This document shows, piece after piece, positions 53,326 through 59,434 of a stretch of 59,434 nucleotides of DNA. The stretch comes from Bacteroidales bacterium. Lineage in GTDB: Bacteria > Bacteroidota > Bacteroidia > Bacteroidales > UBA932. Location of the stretch: assembly GCA_017627255.1 (NCBI GenBank), contig JAGAHD010000046.1:1-59434 (forward strand). Reading direction: 5' to 3'. The notes below the pieces were generated by a model. It saw nothing but the letters and a program-made list of their open reading frames with translations. It ran no database searches and had not been told where the DNA came from. The first letter of the stretch is position 1; each line of letters opens with the position of its first letter. The position numbers and the translations under genes are program-made.

Positions 53326-56300
53326 ATGAAACAGTTTTTGAAAAACTTTGCTGCATCCTGCCTTCTGGCGGGCGGATTCCTTGCCGGCGCCGGCGTTGCC
53401 GCCGCCGCCCCGGAAACCGTTTCCCCTGCCGGCAGCATGCAGGACAATGTCCGGGTAACCGGAACTGTCAAAGATGCCAACGGTGTTCCCATCCCTGGGG
53501 CAACTGTCTATGTAAAAGGAACTTCCAGGGGTGCTTATACGACCTCTGAGGGTACTTTTGAACTGTCTGGCCTGTCCGCTGGGGAAGTCCTTGAGGTTTC
53601 CTGCATCGGCTATACGACCGTAGAGGTTCCGATCGCCGGACAGCGCGTGTTCGACATCGTGCTGGAAGAGGAGACCTCCTTCCTGGAGGAGACCGTCGTC
53701 ATCGGTTACGGCACCCAGCGCAAGGCTGATGTGACCAGCGCCGTGACGAGCGTCAAGTCCGAGGATTTCAATACCGGCCATGTCCTCGACGCCGGTGACC
53801 TGATCCAGGGTAAGGTGGCTGGCCTCACCATTGCCAACGGCAGCGGCGACCCGAGTTCCGTCTCCACCATCCGCCTGCGCGGTGTCATCTCCCTGGAAGG
53901 CAGCCAGACTCCGCTTGTGCTCGTCGACGGCATCGAAGGCAGCCTGGCTACGGTCGCTCCGGAAAGCATTGAGAGCATCGACGTCCTCAAGGACGCATCC
54001 GCGGCAGCTATCTACGGTACGCGCGGTGCCAACGGCGTCATCATCATCACGACCAAGAACGGACGCCGCGACGACAACGTGACGGTGACCTACTCCGGTT
54101 ACGCCAGCCTTTCGAATTTCGCCAACACGCTCGAGTTCATGAACGTGGAGGACGTCCGTAAGGGCAACACCGACCTGAAGGACATGGGCTCCGAGACCGA
54201 CTGGCTCAAGGAAATCTCCCGTAACGCCTTCTCCCACAACCACAACGTGAACATCAGCGGTGGTCTCAAGAACACGTCGTTCTATGCCGACTTCAATTAC
54301 CGCGACACGGAAGGCACCATCATCGATACCTACCGTAAGAGCCTGAACCTGAATGCGGGCGTTTCCCAGTGGCTGTTCAACGACATCGTCAAGGTCGCCT
54401 TCGACATCCAGAGCCGCCAGGTGATGAGCGACATCGTCAGCTCTTCCACGGCCTATCACCAGGCTATCCTTCACAACCCTACGGAGCCCGTCATGAAAGA
54501 CGGTTCCTACTATGAGAATTTCAGCGCCTCCAACTACTACAACCCGGTAGCCTATATCAAAGGCCGCGACGGTTACAGCAAGAGCAACCAGACCCGCATC
54601 ACCGGAAACCTGACGCTGGAACCTGTCAAGGGATGGCAGACCAACCTGAAACTCGCCCTCGTGAACGCTGACGGCCTGTCCGACACGTTCCGCAACAAGG
54701 ACGACTACCAGAACATCAACTATGGCTACACCGGCCAGGCGACCCTGAGCTATTCCGGTTCCCAACAGAAACTCATGGAACTGACGACCCGGTACGACAA
54801 GAACGCGGGCAAGCATCGTTTCAACGCCCTTGCCGGTTACAGTTACCAGTACGACGACTACAAGGGCTTCAGCGCCTACAACCGCGAGTTCCCGAACTAT
54901 TTCTTCGGCACCAACAACATCGGCCTCGGCCGCGCCCTGAAAGAAGGCAATGCACAGATGAGCTCCAACCGCGTGGACAGCAAGCTGATCGGTTTCTTCG
55001 GCCGTATCAGCTACGGATATGACAACCGTTACAATGTCCTGGTGAGCCTCCGTCACGAGGGTTCCTCCAAGTTCGGCGCCAACCACAAGTGGGGTAACTT
55101 CCCCTCCGTTTCCGCCGGCTGGAACATCCATAACGAGGATTTCATGCGGAACATCTCCTGGATTGACGAACTCAAGCTCCGTGCAGGCTACGGCGTCACC
55201 GGCGTCATCCCGGGCGACTCCTACATGTCCCTTACCCGTTATGACTATGACGGTTACTATTTCTCCAACGGGAAGTGGCTGCCCGGCATGTCCATCGCTT
55301 CCAACCCGAACCCGGACCTGAAGTGGGAGAAATCTCGTGAGGTCAACCTCGGTCTCGACGGCCAGTTCCTGGGAGGCCGGCTGGGCTTCTCCCTCGACCT
55401 GTACAAGAAGACCACGAGCGACATGCTCTACTGGTACAGCGTCCCTACGCCTCCGAACCTCTACGACCAGACCCTCGCCAATGTCGGTGTCATGACAAAC
55501 AAGGGTATCGAACTGGCCGTGAACATGATTCCGGTCCAGAAGAAAGATTTCCAGTGGGGTGTGGACCTGACCTTCTCGCACAATGCCAACCGTCTGGAAA
55601 GCCTTTCCAACGATCTCTATGAGACGGACAACTACCAGTACAACGGCGGCTTCGGCGACATCTCCTCTGCCCGTACGCACCGGATGGAAGTCGGCCAGCG
55701 GGTTGACCTCTGGTACGGCATCAAGTCCGTCGGCGTGTCCGAAAACGGCCTGTGGATGATCGAGAATCCGGAAACCGGCGAGGCTGAGGAATACATCGTG
55801 AAGATGGACAATAACGATACCTACTGCCAGGTTCTCGGACATGCCCTCCCTGACCTGTACTTCGGTATGAACCACAGCTTCAAGATCCATGGATTCGACC
55901 TGAACCTCCAGTTCACCGGACAGTTCGGCTTCAAGATCCTCAACGAGAACCGGGTCATGTATGAAAGCTACTACTTCACGCAGTACAACCACCTGAAGTC
56001 CCTGCTTGAAGCCCCGTATGCGGATGGCAACACCCTTTCCCGCAACATGAATTCCAAGCAGTGGACGAGCGCCCATCTGGAGAACGGCGACTTCCTCAAG
56101 CTGAAGAACGCCAGTGCCGGCTACACCTTCAACCTGAAGAACAGCAAGTACATCCAGTCCGCCCGCGTCTATGTGGCCGGAACGAACCTCTTCACCATTA
56201 CCAAGTACTCCGGTCTGGATCCGGAACTCTCCAACAGCGATATGTGGTACTTTGGTCATGAGTATTCGACCAACTACCCGCCGGTGCGTACCTTCACCGT

Positions 56301-56340
56301 CGGCGTGAACCTCAAATTCGGCAACCGTAACGTCAAATAA
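53326..56340 (+). CDS. SusC/RagA-family TonB-dependent transporter
   Basis: A 1004-residue protein. Signal peptide (MKQFLKNFAASCLLAGGFLAG...), carboxypeptidase-regulatory-like domain (about 40-125: VTGTVKDANGVPIPGATVYVKG), the SusC signature FLEETVVIGYGTQRKADVTSAV, plug motifs (LIQGKVAGLTIANG, VLVDGIEGSLATVAPESIESIDVLKDASAAAIYGTRGANGVIIITT) and a barrel ending NLKFGNRNVK. No STN domain. The start is the ATG at 53326, because the in-frame upstream part is leader. Highly codon-biased compared with the STN copy. Confidence 0.95.
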   Translation: MKQFLKNFAASCLLAGGFLAGAGVAAAAPETVSPAGSMQDNVRVTGTVKDANGVPIPGATVYVKGTSRGAYTTSEGTFELSGLSAGEVLEVSCIGYTTVEVPIAGQRVFDIVLEEETSFLEETVVIGYGTQRKADVTSAVTSVKSEDFNTGHVLDAGDLIQGKVAGLTIANGSGDPSSVSTIRLRGVISLEGSQTPLVLVDGIEGSLATVAPESIESIDVLKDASAAAIYGTRGANGVIIITTKNGRRDDNVTVTYSGYASLSNFANTLEFMNVEDVRKGNTDLKDMGSETDWLKEISRNAFSHNHNVNISGGLKNTSFYADFNYRDTEGTIIDTYRKSLNLNAGVSQWLFNDIVKVAFDIQSRQVMSDIVSSSTAYHQAILHNPTEPVMKDGSYYENFSASNYYNPVAYIKGRDGYSKSNQTRITGNLTLEPVKGWQTNLKLALVNADGLSDTFRNKDDYQNINYGYTGQATLSYSGSQQKLMELTTRYDKNAGKHRFNALAGYSYQYDDYKGFSAYNREFPNYFFGTNNIGLGRALKEGNAQMSSNRVDSKLIGFFGRISYGYDNRYNVLVSLRHEGSSKFGANHKWGNFPSVSAGWNIHNEDFMRNISWIDELKLRAGYGVTGVIPGDSYMSLTRYDYDGYYFSNGKWLPGMSIASNPNPDLKWEKSREVNLGLDGQFLGGRLGFSLDLYKKTTSDMLYWYSVPTPPNLYDQTLANVGVMTNKGIELAVNMIPVQKKDFQWGVDLTFSHNANRLESLSNDLYETDNYQYNGGFGDISSARTHRMEVGQRVDLWYGIKSVGVSENGLWMIENPETGEAEEYIVKMDNNDTYCQVLGHALPDLYFGMNHSFKIHGFDLNLQFTGQFGFKILNENRVMYESYYFTQYNHLKSLLEAPYADGNTLSRNMNSKQWTSAHLENGDFLKLKNASAGYTFNLKNSKYIQSARVYVAGTNLFTITKYSGLDPELSNSDMWYFGHEYSTNYPPVRTFTVGVNLKFGNRNVK

Positions 56341-56357
56341 TTAGGAGAGACTGCTTT

Positions 56358-58007
56358 ATGAAAAAGATTATCAATACTATCCTGATCGCCTGCGTGGCCG
56401 TCTTTTCTTCCTGCACCAACCTGGACGAGACCATCTACAGCCAGATTGCTGCCGAGAACTATGAGTTTACGGACGATGACATCCAGGCCATGCTCGCCTC
56501 CGCATACGATTACATCCACGGGGTCTATGCCGAATTCAACGGCATGGGTGACATCGAGGAATCCACCGATATGTGGTGCGTTCCTTCCCGCCTGGGAATC
56601 GGCTGGGGCAAATATTACATCCTGCTCCACAAGCACACGTTCAGCAACGGTATCAGCCACATGCGCAACTTCTACTCCAGCGCCTATTCGGCCATTTCGG
56701 AGTGCAACCGCATGATGGAAATGGATGCCATCAAGGGCAATGCCGTGACTTTCAATCAGCTGCGCTTCTTCCGCGCCCTGATGTACTATACCTTGTTCGA
56801 CAATTTCCGCAACATCGGCCTCGACACCTCTTACATCCATCCGGACGGTTGGGTGCCCACCCAGGCCAAGCCGCAGGAGACTTGGGATTTCATCATCTCC
56901 GAGCTCAGCGCGATCAAGGGGAACTGCGGTGACGACAACGGTTTCGGCGTGGTGAACAATTACTGCGTCAACATGCTGCTCGCCAAGATGTACCTCAACC
57001 ACAACGCCTGGTTCAACGATGACTCCGACCTTTCCTACTACCAGAAGGCCCTCGACGAGGTGGAAGCCGTGATCGCTTCCGGCAAATACGCCCTCGCGGC
57101 CAACTATTTGGACAACTTCAAGGCGGACATCTCCTCCAGCCCCGAGGTCATCCTCGCTTTCCCGTTCGAGTATCCTTATTCCTACGGTCTGGGCTGGGCC
57201 AGCCTCTGGCTTGCCAACAAGAACCGCCAGACCTACGGCTACACGAGCTGGGCGACCTCCGGTGCCGGTGCCATCCCGCAGTTCATCGCCACCTATGACA
57301 AGGACGACCAGCGCCTGACCGACACCTGGTTCTGGGGCCAGCAGTACGACCAGCAGGGCAAGGAGATCGAAGGCTGCAACTATACGATTGAATTCGGCAG
57401 CATCGACGGTGCTTACGAGTACGAAGGAGCCCGCTGCCACAAGTATGCGATCGGCAACGGCCCTCACGGAACCTATTCCACCGACCTTCCGGTCTTCCGC
57501 TATGCCGACGCCCTGATGATCAAGGCCGAGTGCCTCCTGCGACTGGGCAAGAACGAGGACGAGGCGGCCGAACTGGTCAGCCAGGTCCGTGCCCGCAACT
57601 TCTCCAGCGCTCCGGAGAAGGCCAAGGTCACCGCGGCCAAGCTCAAGGGCGGCAGCTGCTACGACTACGGTCTCCGCTACAACCTGAACATCATGGACGA
57701 TCCCGCCAAGACGGAAGCCGGCCAGGTCAACGAGTGGGTTATCACCCATGAGGGCGGTGACGATATCATCCTCGGCGGCCTCCTCGACGAACTCGGATGG
57801 GAGTTCATGGGTGAGTGGCACCGCCGCCAGGACCTCATCCGCTTCAAGATGACCAACGGTCAGAATGTATGGAACGGCAAGTCCTGGTTCTGCAAGCACC
57901 GTGTCGAAACCATCGACAACGTGGATGACAACATCTTCCCGTTCTACAGCAGCACGCTGGATGCCAATACTTACCTGACGCAGAACCCGATCCGCAGCGT
58001 CAAGTAG
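56358..58007 (+). CDS. SusD/RagB-family nutrient-binding lipoprotein
   Basis: A 549-residue protein with lipobox (FSSC; Cys near 19) followed by TNLDETIYSQI. SusD features include ECNRMMEMDAIKGNAVTFNQLRFFRALMYYTLFDNFRN and VFRYADALMIKAECLLRLGKN. It ends SSTLDANTYLTQNPIRSVK, close to the usual LTQNPGY. Partner of the SusC 17 bases upstream. No hydrolase follows in this unit, so the substrate is unknown. Confidence 0.94.
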   Translation: MKKIINTILIACVAVFSSCTNLDETIYSQIAAENYEFTDDDIQAMLASAYDYIHGVYAEFNGMGDIEESTDMWCVPSRLGIGWGKYYILLHKHTFSNGISHMRNFYSSAYSAISECNRMMEMDAIKGNAVTFNQLRFFRALMYYTLFDNFRNIGLDTSYIHPDGWVPTQAKPQETWDFIISELSAIKGNCGDDNGFGVVNNYCVNMLLAKMYLNHNAWFNDDSDLSYYQKALDEVEAVIASGKYALAANYLDNFKADISSSPEVILAFPFEYPYSYGLGWASLWLANKNRQTYGYTSWATSGAGAIPQFIATYDKDDQRLTDTWFWGQQYDQQGKEIEGCNYTIEFGSIDGAYEYEGARCHKYAIGNGPHGTYSTDLPVFRYADALMIKAECLLRLGKNEDEAAELVSQVRARNFSSAPEKAKVTAAKLKGGSCYDYGLRYNLNIMDDPAKTEAGQVNEWVITHEGGDDIILGGLLDELGWEFMGEWHRRQDLIRFKMTNGQNVWNGKSWFCKHRVETIDNVDDNIFPFYSSTLDANTYLTQNPIRSVK

Positions 58008-58020
58008 CCTGAACACAACG

Positions 58021-58075
58021 AGACGGCCTGAAACAGATCCTTCCCCGGAAGCCTCTTTTCAGGCTGTCTTTTTTT
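58021..58075 (+). terminator. Terminator of the third SusCD unit
   Basis: AGACGGCCTGAAA (58021-58033) pairs with TTTCAGGCTGTCT (58057-58069, one G-T), with an inner CTTCC/GGAAG stem, followed by a T run. Confidence 0.85.
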
Positions 58076-58078
58076 ATG

Positions 58079-58086
58079 TAAATTTG
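58079..58086 (+). promoter_or_regulatory. Promoter -7 box of the phosphatase gene
   Basis: TAAATTTG, ending 4 bases before the ATG at 58091, which would put the transcription start at or within the start codon (leaderless). Confidence 0.5.
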
Positions 58087-58090
58087 CACC

Positions 58091-59383
58091 ATGAGACCTG
58101 TATTTTTCTATGTGCTGGCCCTGGAGGCCATCCTTTTCGGGAGCCTGTCCGCTTCCGCCCAGATCACGCCGCAGCGGCTCGAAGAAGACAAGTACCTGGC
58201 GAACGGCGTCCATCACAGCTATCATCCCGGCAACATCATCGACACGCCGGCTCCCAAGGGATATAAGCCCTTCTATATCAGTCATGCGGGCCGTCACGGC
58301 AGCCGGTATGACCTCGGAGATGGGGAGAATTTCACCCTGGTGGCGGAAACCCTTTCCAAGGCGGCCGGACAGGGACTCCTGACTGCGGACGGAGAGACTC
58401 TCCGGAAGGAAATTGACCTGATGAGGAAGGCTTCCGACGGCATGTGGGAGATGCTGACCCAGCGCGGCTGCCGGGAGCACCGGGAGATTGCCGCACGGAT
58501 GATGGCGCGTTTTCCCGCCGTCTTTTCCTCCCGTCAGCGGAAAGAGGTGGACGCCGTCTCGAGCGTCGTGCCCCGCTGTATCCTTTCGATGACGAATTTC
58601 CTCCTGGAGGTGAGCCGGGAGCGTCCTTCCCTCAATATCCGTACGGATACCGGGGACCGGTACATGTATTACCTGATGCACTGGGACGGCCGGAACCGGA
58701 GCCGCCAGACGACCGTCCGCCCCGACAGTGAACACTATCTGAAGGAAAACCTGGATCCGGGCCGCATCATGGCGGAACTATTCCGGGATCCGGCGGCCGC
58801 CGGGGAGATCTGTGACCCGTACCGCTTCCTCCGTGCCCTGTTCAACTGCACGTCCTTCACCGAAACCATGGAGATGGAAAAGACGGTGGACCTTTACCGG
58901 TATTTCACCCTGGACGAACTGTATGTCCTGGCGACGGACCACAGCGACAAGTTCTACACCCAGAATGCGAATTCCCTGCTGTATGGCGATTCGACGGCCT
59001 TGCAGGGAAAGCGGATGCTGCGGGATTTCGTCGAGAAGGCGGATGCCGCCCTCAAGGCGGGCAGCGCCCGTGCCGCCGACCTCCGCTTCACCCATGATAC
59101 GGCCCTCCTGCCGTTCGCGACCCTGATCGGGTTCAGCGGGATGGAGGTGAAGGCCCTCCAGGAGGAGGCGCACCGTTACTGGTACTCCGGCGACATGATT
59201 CCGATGGGATCCAATTTCCAGCTGGTCTTCTACCGCAGCCGGCGCTCTGAAGACGTGCTGGTGAAACTGCTGTACAACGAAAAAGAAAGGACCGTGCCCG
59301 GCCTGACGCCGGTCCAGGGTCCCTATTACAACTGGTCTGAGATGCGGGCGTATTTCTGCCGCCTCTGCGGAATGGACAGTTAG
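58091..59383 (+). CDS. Histidine phosphatase (histidine acid phosphatase / MINPP-like)
   Basis: A 430-residue enzyme with a signal peptide (ending SASAQ, residue 24). The RHG motif is ISHAGRHGSRY (Arg68, His69), where His69 is the phosphate-accepting nucleophile. The acid motif is FTHDTA (His335, Asp336). The protein is of normal length. Relatives include MINPP-type phytases of gut Bacteroides, so inositol phosphates are a plausible but unproved substrate. The signal peptide shows that the ATG is right, although the -7 box ends only 4 bases upstream. It is homologous to the truncated gene at the left edge. Nothing assignable follows in the last 50 bases. Confidence 0.9.
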   Translation: MRPVFFYVLALEAILFGSLSASAQITPQRLEEDKYLANGVHHSYHPGNIIDTPAPKGYKPFYISHAGRHGSRYDLGDGENFTLVAETLSKAAGQGLLTADGETLRKEIDLMRKASDGMWEMLTQRGCREHREIAARMMARFPAVFSSRQRKEVDAVSSVVPRCILSMTNFLLEVSRERPSLNIRTDTGDRYMYYLMHWDGRNRSRQTTVRPDSEHYLKENLDPGRIMAELFRDPAAAGEICDPYRFLRALFNCTSFTETMEMEKTVDLYRYFTLDELYVLATDHSDKFYTQNANSLLYGDSTALQGKRMLRDFVEKADAALKAGSARAADLRFTHDTALLPFATLIGFSGMEVKALQEEAHRYWYSGDMIPMGSNFQLVFYRSRRSEDVLVKLLYNEKERTVPGLTPVQGPYYNWSEMRAYFCRLCGMDS

Positions 59384-59434
59384 TCGGAAATATTTTCCGC
59401 CTCCTGCATCAGGAGGGCGGAAGCCCATACCTCG

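Overview
The window looks like a chromosomal segment of a member of Bacteroidota, most likely order Bacteroidales, and probably from a gut or rumen community. The evidence is three SusC/SusD pairs, an ECF sigma/FecR pair feeding a SusC with an STN domain, a type IX secretion (T9SS) sorting domain next to a PorV-like barrel, a FeoA-FeoB fusion, Bacteroidales-type malate dehydrogenase, and repeated -7 promoter boxes of the form TAnnTTTG. GC content is high for the group, with AT-rich intergenic regions. No integrase, transposase, phage gene or CRISPR array was seen.

Layout. 1-4026: the 3' part of a histidine phosphatase, then a very large esterase (tannase-like domain, degenerate GDPD-like domain, second alpha/beta hydrolase). 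4190-4314: tRNA-Ser with its terminator. 4381-8603 (minus): a surface-protein operon of a small unknown exported protein, an S8 protease with a T9SS tail, and a PorV/PorQ-like barrel. 8720-16080 (minus): SusC-SusD, a Calx-beta lipoprotein, and a lipoprotein ending in a PGE(D/N) repeat. 16445-19323 (minus): an iron-sulfur redox pair made of a NapH+NapG-like fusion and a Tat-type aldo/keto reductase with a ferredoxin tail. 20117-22826 (minus): anaerobic ribonucleotide reductase NrdD-NrdG. 23116-25074: phosphopantetheinyl transferase with a long structured upstream transcript, diverging from malate dehydrogenase.

25168-37811 is mainly housekeeping: a membrane acyltransferase-like protein, FeoAB, a translationally coupled hemerythrin / LuxR-type regulator / PRPP-transferase operon, an outer-membrane barrel, QueH, an NhaC antiporter preceded by a 25-bp perfect inverted repeat, and a purine operon guaB-guaA plus a second GMP synthase lacking the glutaminase domain. 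38059-39119 holds tRNA-Gln, tRNA-Met and a small accessory pair (a short PTP-loop protein and an unknown protein). 39355-42656: YhfC-like membrane protein, unknown membrane protein, acyl-CoA/AMP ligase.

42823-58007 is a glycan-utilisation region. It runs ECF sigma, FecR anti-sigma, STN-SusC, SusD, GH51-like arabinofuranosidase and GH43-like beta-propeller glycosidase, followed after a large imperfect palindrome by another SusC/SusD pair. The composition suggests arabinose-containing plant polysaccharide, sensed through the STN-SusC/FecR/sigma relay. At 58091-59383 there is an intact histidine phosphatase homologous to the partial gene at the left edge.

Most features are recognisable families. 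The less ordinary items are the three-module esterase, the paired GMP synthases, two large structured palindromes, the structured transcript upstream of the PPTase gene, the fused NapH/NapG-like protein, the hemerythrin/pseudo-receiver operon, and the small tRNA-adjacent pair. No complete new defence or mobile system was identified.
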